Translations under genes and position numbers: made by a program
Part shown: in pieces, positions 12,501-22,989 of the stretch
Layout: the number at the start of each line of letters is the position of its first letter
How positions within the stretch are numbered: position 1 is the first letter of the stretch
DNA from: Trichuris trichiura
Lineage: Eukaryota; Nematoda; Enoplea; Trichinellida; Trichuridae
Direction of reading: 5' to 3'
DNA: 64,000 bases
Assembly (NCBI GenBank): GCA_037903355.1
Contig: JBAJFE010000009.1
Span: 930,001 to 994,000, forward strand
Notes under the pieces: model-generated
Told to the model about the DNA's origin: nothing
What the model saw: the letters and a program-made list of their open reading frames with translations, nothing else
Database searches by the model: none

Positions 12501-14240
12501 CGTTGAAAAGGGAAAAATTATTTGCGACGACATCTACGAGACGCTCAACAATCTCCAGAAGAATGTAAAATCAGAAAAGTAAGTTGTCAATTGAATGTCA
12601 TAGCAAAAGATAGCTTCCTAGTCATCTACCAAAAAAAATGTTTTTCTTCCCTTTTCAATATCGACTCTTATGTGTTGCTAACTTTTATTAGGGAACGCTG
12701 CGTACGAACGTACTCGAAGAAAGAAGAGATGGTTCGCGAGTCGCGATCTCGGATGAGCGAATTTTTGTTGCAAATAAAAAATGCTGCAAATAATTTGGGA
12801 ATTGAGGTCCAAGAGCAGGTTAGACTTTACAGCGTAAGACTCAAGTATTAAATGGTTCACGCTACAGATATCCAAAGAATTCAATGATCAAATGATTCGA
12901 TTGGATAATTTTGTTGAACATTACGCGGAAAAATTCACTGTTGATCCATGCTTAATGAACGCCTATAAAAAGGTATTTGAAAAGTTTATTCGTAACGGTT
13001 GAATTGTGCTGGGAAAATTTCCACCGATTTTAATATTAAGATTTTTTTGCCCACTAATGTTTGTTTATTGTTAATTAGGAGCTCATAAATCAGGTGGACT
13101 GCGTAATAAACGCTGAGCTTCCCGAGCGCTGTTCAAGCCGGGTACTACGTCAGATCTTGACGACGGAACGTAAACTGGCCGGTATACTTAGCCTGTTTTC
13201 CTAACTGATTACGTCTTAGCTTATTTTTAAAACAATAGGCACAATTGCCGACTTCCTTCCTCAGGAGGCTCGCGAGAAAGCTGAAATGATTGCTCAAACA
13301 AGGGAAGCGTTTGAATTCACGTTTACAGTACCCTGTGTGCAGCTGTTGAATGATTTTCAAGAGGACCTTGACTTTCGCTTCTCTTTGGGGATCTCAAGGT
13401 TGTTGTCGGCAATTTCGAAAGAAAGATTTTTCAGAATGCTCTTACAAGGCGAACGTCGTCCTCAGGTATTGTCCGCTTTATTTTTTTCGACAAGAAGGAC
13501 TACAGTTTCTATTGATTTCTTTGTTCAGATAACCGCGCATGCAGACGATACTTCGGAAAGTTCGGTAATGTTCACTGATAGTCCAGCAATCAGTTCCGCG
13601 CTTATTAGGAGCGCTTCCGTAGTAGCGGACGGCGGAGTTGGTTTTCTGCTTCTTTGCACGGTGGTAATTAGCTTGCACCTGTCGCTCTCATAATTTTCTT
13701 AGCTGTCGATCCATGCAGGTTAAAAAAGTCGTCGGTTGGCCAGTATTGATTACCATAGTGGCCATATACGAATTGGTTTATTTGTACGAAAGGTTGTGCT
13801 GGAACGACCGGGCTAAGGAGCGAGCTTTCAAGCACCAATTCTGCGATCATCTTGGCTACAAAGTGAAGCTTCTTGAAAGTACCATAGTTGAAACATGCAG
13901 GCATCAGGTGGCCAGGTATACGCTTCGAAGTTTCAATTGTTGAATCATCATCATCATCGTCATCATCACGTATATGAATTTTAGGGAAATAAAAGAATTG
14001 TCCTCCAGACTGACCGAGTTGGCCAACGAAGAACTTGAAACCATTCAATTGGAAGTGGAAGAACTTAAGCGTAAAGGCGAAACGTTGGACGAAGTTTCTT
14101 CCGTGATCACTCCGATGAAGTATGATAGCTGTTGCTTCATGAATAGACGCAATTTATTTTCCGTTTTCAGAAATAACTTGGCCATGCTTCGCGGTGATCT
14201 GGATAATTTCAGAAACAACTATTTGCGTCCCTATTTATGA
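9544..14240 (+). CDS. MFN/fzo: Mitofusin (outer-membrane fusion GTPase)
   Basis: Sixteen exons (9544-9890, 9939-10101, 10152-10273, 10335-10443, 10587-10694, 11779-11929, 11978-12048, 12457-12578, 12692-12818, 12868-12972, 13079-13181, 13239-13465, 13529-13663, 13719-13915, 13985-14119, 14171-14240) sum to 2292 nt and encode 763 aa, the normal mitofusin length. GTPase motifs: G1 GRTSNGKST (split by the first intron), switch region GMGHTTRC, G3 DSPGID, G4 NNRWD. The heptad-repeat HR1 region follows, then a membrane anchor near residues 585-640 ([10 protein letters not shown] and [20 protein letters not shown]), then [14 protein letters not shown] and a C-terminal HR2 coiled coil ending NNYLRPYL. 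Mitofusins tether and fuse mitochondrial outer membranes. Most introns are about 50 nt, but intron 5 (1.08 kb) and intron 7 (0.4 kb) carry MITE copies. The two-exon start is inferred from the first in-frame ATG. Confidence 0.95.
11118..11307. mobile_element. MITE-like palindromic element, copy in mitofusin intron 5
   Basis: The left end reads GTCTCCTAGGCGCCCCACCG and the right end is its imperfect reverse complement (CGGTGAGGCGGCTAAGAGAT). The inside carries CTTACCTAAGCCTAAGC-type motifs and GAACCTGCATTTCTC, both shared with the other copies. No coding potential. It lies wholly inside an intron, in the gap between the G4 exon and the next mitofusin exon. Confidence 0.75.
12170..12370. mobile_element. 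Decayed MITE copy in mitofusin intron 7
   Basis: It shares AATGCAGGTTCCTTTC and the central CACCTAAGGTTAAGCC-type motif with the full copies. Its ends (GCAGTCGTACTGTAAA and TTTACATTACGACTG) are inverted repeats of each other. The outer GTCTC ends are eroded. Confidence 0.5.
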
Positions 14241-15929
14241 TCGTAACTCTTTGGTCAGTAGGCATAATTAAGTTGGAACGCAGTCGATGTTTGAGGCTAC
14301 GCCTTGTTTCACGGCGAGCCTTGTTTTTTTTTACTTTGGTTTGATTTTAGTCTCGCTGTGCCACTTGCCTTTTCTAAAGTAAACGCTTTTCGAAGTTTAA
14401 TTTAAAATAGCCTTACTGTACATAAAGTGTTTTCAGGTTCAGTGCTTCTGCAAGTTGGAAGATCTTAGTTTTTGGAGCCTTTTATTGGGCTAGAAGGCTT
14501 GCAAAAATTTCAAAGCGCTTTGTTTTGGAAAAAGTCGCAAAGTCAAAAGCTTGCTTGTTTCAAAAACGCGACGCGACAAATGTTTATTCTTACGGTAGAC
14601 ATTTGGGCTAAAAAATGGCCTTTGTCCTTTCTGCAGCTTGAAACCGTATACTCTATGAAGGCCTGATCTTTAGGCCGTGAAAGTCTATTAATACTCGCAG
14701 AAAATTATTATTTTTACAAACAGATATGGGATATTTTTTGTTTTTGTGCTAGGCACAAAGATGTGCAGGTACACTAACGCCCTCGTCTTTTGTGAAGATC
14801 TATTAGTTTAAATCAGAAGAAAAATTCTCCGGCAGTTTACCAAATTTTAAAATTTTGTTAGTGCCAGTCGACTACGTTAGGTGGCTTCAAAAATCGGCAT
14901 TAGAAATACCTTTGGTTTAATAAACTTAGCGTTTCAGGTTGCTCGAAGTGACGAACCGATTTGGTTATACAAACTTGAATTACTGTAATCTTCAAAACCG
15001 ATCTTCATTAATGTTTACCTCTTAGCTATTCTTGCTTTATCGAGAGCTTCAACATGCAATGAAAAATTGATTCATGTTATGCTAGGCACCGCAACTTCAT
15101 TCTGTAAGTTTTCCGCCGGTTCTGCTCCGCTTTTACTTAACTCAAAGCTAAAAAATGCAAGCTTTACTTACACATTGATTTAGGCTTACGTAAGACCAGA
15201 TAACCGCCACGCTTTCCGGAAAAGAACCTGCATTCCCTAGTTACAGTAAACCATGTTGAGAGCCTAACAGACATGATCCAAAAAGTGCTTTATACGACAG
15301 ATTATTTGTTTTACTGCCTTATATTTTAAATTTTTCGTTTATTCAAATTTTTGTTGGGCGATAATGTCATATGATGTTCTCTTTGTCTGAGCTCTTTTTG
15401 AAATTGCATTTAATCTATTTGTAACGGTTCAAATTCGTTAGAAAATGTGGTCCTATAGTGTTTCATCTATCATAACTCGTACGTTGTAAAAGTACAATGC
15501 CTTTTCACACTCGTAACGCTTTAGAAAACGTCATACATACAGTCGTTGCCAAGCAGCCTGTATTTAGCTGAAGAATAATTGTTCCGTAACGTTTAGTATA
15601 AGCCTCATACCTTTAAGAACCATGTTTTTTGTCCGTACGAATTTTGACTGTCCATTTACAATGTCAGTAGCGTACGGTCTTCACTAGAAGTGGTTTAAAA
15701 GTACAGTTCGATTAAGCTGCAAACCCTTAATGCGTCATTAACTAACTGACGGTTTTTTTAAACATGACAGAAAAATAATAAACTATTAGTGCAAAAATTG
15801 AATGAAGAACCGTTCAGTAAATGAAATAAACCTGCTACGTTAGAAGTCATCGCTTACGTTTTCAAGGCCTTCGTGCGCTCGCCTAAGTAAGAACAACTGT
15901 AGAGACAAGTTGAAAAAAAAACTTTTTTT
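14241..15929. other. Convergent intergenic region with MITE remnant
   Basis: This lies between the 3' ends of mitofusin and AAMP. The only structure I see is a decayed MITE-family copy at about 15085-15255, with CTAGGCACCGCAACTTCATT at one end, AAAGAACCTGCATTCCC at the other and a central TTTAGGCTTACGTAAG. The rest is AT-rich with no supported gene. Confidence 0.5.
15085..15255. mobile_element. Decayed MITE copy
   Basis: It shares the subterminal GAACCTGCATTCC motif and the central TAGGCTTACGTAAG motif with the full-length family members, and has a partly paired left and right end. The terminal GTCTC/GAGAC ends are lost. Confidence 0.45.
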
Positions 15930-17120
15930 CTAGCGCTGAACAGTCGAAGTCAAAGTCAGTGGCAGACGAAACACCTTACATACGCCATCTTCGTCACCTG
16001 TAACAACGAAATGCCTGTCGACGTTTACAGCCAAGGCGCAGATGGGACTTTTATGGCCATGCCATTCTGTTTTATGTTCCAGAGTCTGCCTATCCAACAA
16101 GTGAACAGAACCATCAATACCGGCAGTCAGTAAAAAGTTGTTGAGCCATAAGGCTTTGCTAACGCCGTCAATATCAGCAAAAACTGCTCTTGCTCGACTA
16201 TACTGCATATCGAAAAATATTAACGGACAATTAATACCGGAAACGGAAAGCAGCGATTTTGTCGGATCGAATGCGACGGTTTCTACGTATCCGAATTCGC
16301 GCGAAGTGTCGGTGAATTGGGAAATGCTAAAAGTGGAATAGACTGCCCCGTCTCCCACGTTGAACAATGCAAAAGTGCCATTGCTAGTGCCTTTAGCACC
16401 GATACGGTCGTCCAACACGTCAACACAAAAAATTTCTTCACTTCCAGGCACAACGACGAAGGTAGCTTCCCTTAGATTCCAAATTCTCAACAAACCATTT
16501 TTGTATCCAGCGATAAGACGGACACCATCCGCCAAAAGCTTACCGCAAGTGCATTCGCTGTCATCGCCTTGAAAATATTTTACGTTACAACCATTACTCG
16601 CATTCATGGCGATCAAGCCGGTCGCGAAACCTCGAAAAATTACATTTGTGCTGTGATGCCAGAACATCCAGGTCATCTCCAAATTGGTGTCATCCAACGA
16701 TTCCAACATGAACCTCTTTTCCCACTGCACAGTTTCCCATACTATAACGGCACCGGACATATCACCAGTGGCTAAGTAAACTTCGTTGTAATTTAGGTGA
16801 ACTTCCGATACGGAATCGTCGTGGCCTTCAAGTGTGGCAACAACATCACCATCTTGAGCATTCCAAACGACCGCTCCTGTATCGCCACTGCCGCTTATTA
16901 CTAAGTTACCCTTTATTGCAATTGAAAGCACCACGTCTGCATGCATTGCAAACGTGACCGAAGAATCGTCCCGCATTTCATCTTCGCAACTGTCGCCACC
17001 GCCGTCTTGATCGCTTGATTCACTGACTAGTACTTCGTCATCGTTCAGATAAACAACTTCATTGTCTTCTCCAGCTTCGTCTTGCAAAAACTCGTCGTCA
17101 CTTGGAGCCCTCAGATGCAT
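15930..17120 (-). CDS. AAMP: WD40-repeat protein AAMP
   Basis: A single uninterrupted reading frame of 396 aa. An acidic N-terminus (residues 1-50, rich in Asp/Glu/Ser) precedes seven or so WD-type repeats. The diagnostic AAMP stretches are SSVTFAMHADVV at the start of the propeller, ATGDMSGAVIVWE, EMTWMFWHHSTNVIFRG, CTCGKLLADGVRLIAGYKNG and LLRIWNL. AAMP is a cytosolic scaffold reported to act in cell migration and, in its yeast relative Sqt1, in ribosomal-protein chaperoning. The start used (17120) is the first ATG in the frame. Being intronless for 1.2 kb is unusual beside its intron-rich neighbours. A 5' non-coding exon cannot be excluded. Confidence 0.9.
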   Translation of the reverse strand: MHLRAPSDDEFLQDEAGEDNEVVYLNDDEVLVSESSDQDGGGDSCEDEMRDDSSVTFAMHADVVLSIAIKGNLVISGSGDTGAVVWNAQDGDVVATLEGHDDSVSEVHLNYNEVYLATGDMSGAVIVWETVQWEKRFMLESLDDTNLEMTWMFWHHSTNVIFRGFATGLIAMNASNGCNVKYFQGDDSECTCGKLLADGVRLIAGYKNGLLRIWNLREATFVVVPGSEEIFCVDVLDDRIGAKGTSNGTFALFNVGDGAVYSTFSISQFTDTSREFGYVETVAFDPTKSLLSVSGINCPLIFFDMQYSRARAVFADIDGVSKALWLNNFLLTAGIDGSVHLLDRQTLEHKTEWHGHKSPICALAVNVDRHFVVTGDEDGVCKVFRLPLTLTSTVQR

Positions 17121-17329
17121 TGCACCGGTCAAACGGAAAATCGCTTCTAAACTACAGTAAACTACATTTGATCATCAGGACCGACGCAAGCATTGAGACT
17201 CACTCGTATTAAAACTTTCGCGCCACGTTGAGAAAAAGTTCTGCGAACATCTCCGTTTTTAACTAAGAAAAATACAGTTGAATTTTATGTATTAAAACAG
17301 TTTCACTAGAGCAGCTTTCTCGTCTCAAG

Positions 17330-17580
17330 GCGGGCTTGTATTTGGAGAAATAGCTCCGCGTGATCGTCAGTCAGCGTATTTTAATGATTCATGTCATACT
17401 GTAATCTAGCGGCGTCCTGTTCAACACTTGCCTAGGCATAAGCATAAAATTAAGGCTTGTGATTTGGCTTACGCCTTGGTAAGCGCAGGAAAGCATAGGG
17501 AGCACGTCTGCTAGTAAAGAGAGAGCACGATGACCTTGTACTTAACAGAGAGGAACCTGAATTTCTCATAAGAGGTGCGC
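17330..17580. mobile_element. Decayed MITE copy
   Basis: It has a central CTTGCCTAGGCATAAGC motif facing GGCTTACGCCTTGGTAAGC and a right-hand GAGGAACCTGAATTTCTCA, as in the better-preserved family members. Boundaries are approximate. Confidence 0.45.
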
Positions 17581-17716
17581 ATAACTGAAAGGACACCAGT
17601 TTTCTCGGCTTCTGTGTTTGAGCATCGTTTGCTGGCTGGAGGAAATATAATTCGTGTTTATTGAGACAGAGTCAGCAAAATAAATAAAGCGACAGTTGAA
17701 ATTTTGAACATTTTAA

Positions 17717-17949
17717 GGATTTTGTCTCTTAGCCGCCTACCGTTTGAGAAATGCAGGTTCTTTTCCGGCAAGCACGCCCTTAAATTGTTCTGCTTTTACT
17801 AGAGAGCATGCCAATCATTCTTTTTTACTCTTACCCAAATCTAAACCAAGACATATGCTTTATGGTTAGGCTTAGGCTTAAGTAAGGGCAGAACCGGACG
17901 GCCGGGAAAATTACAGTATGACGGTAGGGCACCTAGGAGACAAAATCCC
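17717..17949. mobile_element. Full-length MITE copy with matching terminal inverted repeats
   Basis: Best copy of the family. The left end GGATTTTGTCTCTTAGCCGC and the reverse complement of the right end (GGATTTTGTCTCCTAGGTGC) match over about 28 bp with four differences. Subterminal AAATGCAGGTTCTTTTCCGG and central TTAGGCTTAGGCTTAAGTAA are shared with the copies at 11.1, 54.4 and 59.5 kb. 233 bp, no coding potential, so presumably mobilised in trans by a DNA transposase not present here. Confidence 0.8.
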
Positions 17950-18090
17950 TTTTAAAAATTTCCACAGAGTGGATGAAACCTAGAGACAGAATCAGACTTG
18001 TGCGGTGTGGCCTGCTCGATGCTGGGCCGTCCGGCCGCTTCGAACGCGTCCGTTTGCAATGTACGCATCAAAAAAATGCGCAACCTATAC

Positions 18091-18129
18091 TTTGAAATCA
18101 TCCCTCCAGGCCTCTATCAAATCTTCATC
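18091..18129 (-). CDS. Possible small exon of an unrecognised minus-strand gene
   Basis: On the minus strand a pyrimidine-rich acceptor (TTTTCTTTACAG) is followed by a 13-codon open segment reading DEDLIEAWRDDFK and then a GTATAG donor. The acidic/aromatic composition looks protein-like, but 13 residues are too few to identify. A possible partner exon upstream reads NSLGEILEFKTHMEQFY (about 18260-18330). It could equally be chance. Confidence 0.2.
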
Positions 18130-18323
18130 CTGTAAAGAAAACAGCGGTTCACTTAATCTTTTCCAATTCTTTCATAGGCATTGTATGCATTACCTTGAAT
18201 AACCTATCCTTCATTAACTATACGGTCTTCGTGGCATTATTATGATAAATGACTTTTGGATATGTTTTTTAACGTAAAACTGTTCCATGTGAGTTTTAAA
18301 TTCCAATATTTCACCTAAGCTGT

Positions 18324-19001
18324 TTGCTTTCAGTGAGCGGGGGCAGATCTGTTCCGCAGTTTCAAATCGGTATGCGTCGCAAAAGAAAAACACCTCCGAA
18401 CTGCTTGGATACGAAAAAAATAGTGACTCCCGTCTGGCTGCCACCAGGAGATCCATACTTGGCGACTTGCTTCTTCAGTGTGGATGACGTACCCTACCCC
18501 GAGCCGGGAGTGCGTGAAATAGTTGATTTCGTCGAAGTTACAACCGAGTCTGAAGCCACAACTTCCAAAGGGTGCGACAACCGACTTTCCTTATGTTACT
18601 TACTACCTGGTTTCTTATTCTTTCATTTACATTTTAGCGGTAACGTGTTTTGCTTTGTTTTCGCGAAATTTTACTTTTGCTTACCGAGTATCCAGCGCAT
18701 GCTGACGTAGTGACTTTTATATCCTCCTCTTTCGGTGCTTTCTCAGTTTGGGAAACATTCTTTAAAGGCAGCAATATTCATAGGGGAACTGCACGGTTTT
18801 TTAAGAGGAAAGAAATTCCAACGGAGAAAAAAGCTCAAAGGATGTCTAAAGGGGCAGCCTGCGTGGCGGTTGGAGGAAGAGCAAGGGTTGACGTTATCCG
18901 CATGTCAATGTCGTTGTAGTGGCAGTAGTTATAGAAATCGCTTGTTAACCGTAGTCGTGCAGTCAGTCGGTAAGGCAGTGGCTCAAAGTGAGAGAAAGTA
19001 G
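18324..19001 (+). CDS. Possible unrecognised gene (plus-strand open frames)
   Basis: A plus-strand frame begins after an acceptor-like TTTGCTTTCAG near 18334 and encodes a Pro-rich stretch (VWLPPGDPYLATCFFS, VDDVPYPEPGVREIVDF). Further downstream, 18735-19001 encodes a basic stretch (GELHGFLRGKKFQRRKKLKG) ending SVGKAVAQSERK and a stop. I do not recognise either and did not find convincing splice joins between them. Overlap with minus-strand candidates means at most one strand is real. Confidence 0.2.
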
Positions 19002-19253
19002 GAACTTTTCGAATTGTCTGCGTAAAAATTTACAATTTAATTACTTATTTTAAGAGCGCATATTCTTTAAGCTGAAACTTTCTTGTTTCCTAAAGCCAGT
19101 ACTTTTTTTACGGAAAAACACTAATCATTGTCCTTTGTGATGTTCAGGTTCGTTGTACTTACATTCTGTGCCGCCTGAAAAAAGTCGGTTTATAGTTTTT
19201 TTAAACTTCGTTCGTTTCTTACGCGTTTAGTTTACTTATTCACGTTCACACAA

Positions 19254-19570
19254 TCAGTAGATCACGGCAGCAGTGTTCAGAGTTGTGATTGCGCGCGTAC
19301 AAAGCTCAGGGAAATTCCAAGTGGCCATTCTAGAGCTAAATTGCTCGTCATATGCATCTCGTGCAGCCGTCAGTGGTCTTTGCATGGTAGCGCAATTTAA
19401 AGTTTGAGTAAGCATAATAGTCCGTGGCCGTTTCAGTTCGTTATTCGAAATTTTTATGTCAGTATCAAGCGAAATAATTTTACCTTGCATTTCCAAGTAA
19501 TTTGTTCGTCCTTCTTTTGAAATTAATGTTTTAATAGTCGCATTTTCTTTTTTTCTGCTTTCCTTCGATT
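19254..19570 (-). CDS. Possible coiled-coil exon, unrecognised
   Basis: An open minus-strand frame reads ENATIKTLISKEGRTNYLEM, then LDTDIKISNNELKRPRTIML and TAARDAYDEQFSSR, ending at a stop at 19254. Composition (Lys, Glu, Asn, Leu spacing) suggests a helical coiled-coil segment, and a GTAAAA site inside could be a spurious donor. No initiator Met is found before a stop upstream, so it would need a 5' exon. No family recognised. Confidence 0.25.
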
Positions 19571-20310
19571 AAGTATTTCCACCCATTTAAGTTAACCCTA
19601 ATAAATTGGATCCTTCATCATTCCAATAGGATTTGCTTTAGTTGATTTGCTTAGGCTATAACTAAATTTTGTGGTAATTAAATTAAGCCTTTCAAGTTGA
19701 CAGCTATACTGTATAAAATAAAGATGCTTAGGTTAGTTGATTAAGTGTTACGGTGGCCAGCGATAACAAACCGGTGAATTCTTGTTGGACTTTTCTGGAA
19801 TGTTGTAGTTATACGCGCACGCTTTAGTGTTCAGCGTGGCTCATTTGTTTACTGGCAGTTTGTTGCAGTTGGCGTATTTAGTTTTTTTGTATCCCAATTC
19901 AAGGCACGCTGACTTCATTTCCATTTTACGCTTCGGAACGCGGTGCCGGAGAACGACGGTATTCCCTTGTAGGGATTAACTGTTGCTTTTCTTTTTCAAG
20001 CTCTTCCAAGCTTGCAAAAGAAGTTTTACCTTTTTCCAAGGAAATTACTAGTTTATTTCGCGCCAAGTGGCTCGGAAACTTTCTTCCCTTTTTCAGTCAC
20101 GATCGTTCGGTAAGCTAGTCTTGTACAAGAGTAGCCCGAATGTTTGAACAAGCGGAAAACCTTCCTGAAGATCCTATGTTTGAAAAAGCGCGTATTGACC
20201 CTTTAATACTTATCGTTTCGCTCGTTGATTTTATCCACTCGCCTATGCATACAGTTACCCATATTAATGGATTGTTAAAAATAGTTGTATTGAATTAACT
20301 TTATGTTTAG

Positions 20311-22707
20311 GAAAGCGCCGTCTGCCCAAGCGGGAATGGTAATTTCTTACCGCCGTGTTGGTTTTTCTTCTAAATGCGCCATATATCCATTAGATAAAGT
20401 CACCTGTTCCCGTTACACAAGCCTCCGGCCAAACACAAGATGTTGAAGATCCGCCCTGCGTGGAATTCATAGAAAATCCTTACTACACGGTTATAAAGCG
20501 ATACGTCCCGGCAAATCTTTTTGGTAAGTCAATCTTCGCTCCTGACGCGTAGGTTTAGCTATGAGCTCTTGGCGTATGGTTGCATTTAATTTTAACCCCC
20601 GAATTATTCTTGTTTCAGGTCATAACGGCCAGTGCAATAATTCATGCAACTCCGCCGTGTGTAGCGAATTCTTCAAAATAAAAGCAGACCCGTGCGGGTA
20701 AGTTTTAGCATTCTTCCTTCGAGATAGCCGCGTCATCGTCCATCTTTTTTTTTCCAGATATGGGCCCTCGGTCAAAATACAATTTCGTGTCCGTGTTTAC
20801 GACGGGCAGACGGTTACGGTGGACGAGTACCCTTACCTTTTCGCTCTAAGCATCAACGGTATGGGTGTCGACGTGGGCGTAAGCATTTTGTTAGCCCAGT
20901 ACAAGCTTTTAAGCAGAGGTACTTTTAAGAAATTTCCGGGCCTAAACAATCAGGATAAATTGCCAGTGGTCAAAGCAAAGCTGCTGGACGTTACTCGGTG
21001 CTTTTATGGACGAGACGGATCGCCTTTTCCAGTAAACATTGTACGTATTCATTGGTCATCCATGGACAAACGAGTATGAAGTATTTGGCTTCTTATTCTC
21101 CGGCCTATTGAGCTACTTTTCTAGAAATTCGTATGCTCCATTCGTTTCGTGCTCGAGCGCACTATGGATTCGTTGTTAATTCAGCTGCAGGGTCGCGCCA
21201 TGTTCCCATCAAAGGACATTTTGGAAAGACTATTCAGTACTATTCCCAATCCCATCTAATAGTTAACAGTTAAATATGTTGACCTGAATTCTTTTGCCGA
21301 TTGGTTATCACAGCTTTTCCCAAGGCCGAAAAATTCACTACGACAATGTGATTTTGGTATTTTTTAAATTCAACAGATAACGGTTTAGATACGGACGATG
21401 ACAGCGCCAATGACGACGATATAAAGATGTGCAGCGCGGAGACATCTTTATTGTGTCCGGTAAGAAAAGGCTGTCAATTCTTAATGATAACTGCCCGTTG
21501 GAAACGTTTTTAAATATGTATACAAAAATTTGTTCTTATCTCCCCCTTTCTTTTGTCTAACATTAAAAAAAGGGCACTCAATGTTGCAGATAACGTTCAC
21601 CAAGATGAATATGCCCTGCCGCAGTGTAAAGTGCAGGCATCTGGACTGCTTTGACGCTAGAAACTTGTTGCTGTCAAATAAGGAGCAGATAGAGTGGTTA
21701 TGTCCATTGTGCAGATCCCGACTAGACTTTCACGACTTGCGAGTGGACGAGTAGGACTTGCTCTTTGACCGCGTAACAGTGTTACGCATATTGAGGCTTG
21801 CTTTAGGTTAGTGACCAAAATACTGAAGAACACAGAAGCAGAAGTTCTTAAGGCGGAAGTTTTTCCCGACGGCACTTGGACTCCCATAGGTGATCCTATC
21901 GAGGAACAGCGGAAAAGGCGAACTATTAAAACCGAAAATGCTTCATATCCGACAGGTAATTAATCAACAACCTTCTTTTGCCAGTCAGCAAATAACTTCC
22001 ATTTTAGGGGAGGATTATGATGAGCGATTGGACATAATATCTGTCGGTAGCGATGAACATTTCGGCTCCGCCAACTCCAGTTCGACAACGTCGGGTAATT
22101 CAGGCAAGTTTAGTGTAGTTTTGGTCATTTTTATCCTACAGGCATAACGGAAGTAACGGCTGACCATCAGCGCCCATCCGAGGGAATAGTCAGGGCTCGA
22201 ATGGAACGAAACGCATCGCCCGAAATAATAGACTTGACAGTTGACGATTCAGGTAGCGGTACCAGTAATAGCGAGAATACTGACTGCAGCACTTGCGATG
22301 ACTTATCCTGCGACGAAAGTTCTGCAACCCGTCAGAGCGACGAAATTATTCCGCGGCAGTTTCAAAGGGAACTGCAACGTTTGGACACACGTCGTCAGTG
22401 TTATCCAATTGTGTTCTTGTCCCATACCGACCGATTTCCTCAGACTACAGTGACCTACCGTGCACAACCGATAGAAAATATCTACTATGCACCAGCAGGG
22501 CGGTTAAATATTCAACAGTCGTACGCACTGAGGGCGGAGATTCGAGGCGCGTCAACAATGACGCCAACTTATCTTCCCACTTCAAGTTCAGTCAGTAATG
22601 TTTTGCCTGTCACTCACCCTGTTCAGGGCGCGGCCACTATTCAGCCAAACATTCACTGTCCCTGCGTATGCAGCCCAAATATGTACCTCCCTCATCTACC
22701 ACATTGA
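20311..22707 (+). CDS. PIAS: PIAS-family SUMO E3 ligase (5' part not resolved)
   Basis: Ten exons join in frame: 20311-20338, 20394-20523, 20619-20697, 20758-21073, 21125-21236, 21377-21459, 21590-21750, 21807-21955, 22008-22103, 22142-22707. Order of domains: a divergent PINIT domain (NPYYTVIKRYVPANLF to PFPVNIVRIHWSSMDKR), the SP-RING (SLLCP, then MPCRSVKC, RHLDCFDA and WLCPLC carrying the Cys/His zinc ligands), then DGTWTPIG, which matches the segment following the SP-RING in animal PIAS. Last comes a SUMO-interacting motif EIIDLTVDD next to an acidic/Ser tract. PIAS proteins hand SUMO from Ubc9 to nuclear substrates. The N-terminal SAP domain was not found upstream, so the start is missing. 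The 22104-22141 intron is GC-AG and only 38 nt. The gene ends 283 bp from the convergent KCMF1. Confidence 0.88.
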
Positions 22708-22989
22708 GGTTAACTGTCTGCTTCGTTGCAGCCGCTCTGCAAGTAGAGCCAGTTGCAAAGCCAAGTATTAAATTTTTTCGTGTGCTTATTGTTGCCACGC
22801 TTATACAAGTCGGTCGGAAGACATTGTGTAATCTTTAAGCTCTTACAAGTCAGACGTTACATACGCAACAACAGCAATGGGCGTCAAGAGTGCATACGGA
22901 TATTTTGATAACGTTAGGCAACAATACCGACTTTGACATTTTGGTAAGCAAGAAAAGGTCGGTACTCAAGTAGACGCAGAGCCCAGCCT

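Larger units (their letters stand above)
17121..20310. other. Intergenic, contains MITE copies and unresolved possible exons
   Basis: This 3.2 kb holds one clear and one decayed MITE copy (17.3-17.95 kb) and several open frames that I could not connect into a recognised gene. Plus-strand frames lie at about 18324-18560 and 18735-19001, and minus-strand candidates at 18091-18129 and about 19254-19570. The 5' exons of the PIAS gene, including its SAP domain, could also lie here. Confidence 0.4.

Noticed and set aside
13944..13970. ATC-rich microsatellite as a regulatory element
   Set aside because: A short imperfect trinucleotide run inside a 69-nt mitofusin intron; ordinary simple sequence.
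16138..16775. Three plus-strand open frames of 67-70 codons
   Set aside because: They lie opposite the AAMP coding frame and have no domain or splice evidence of their own.
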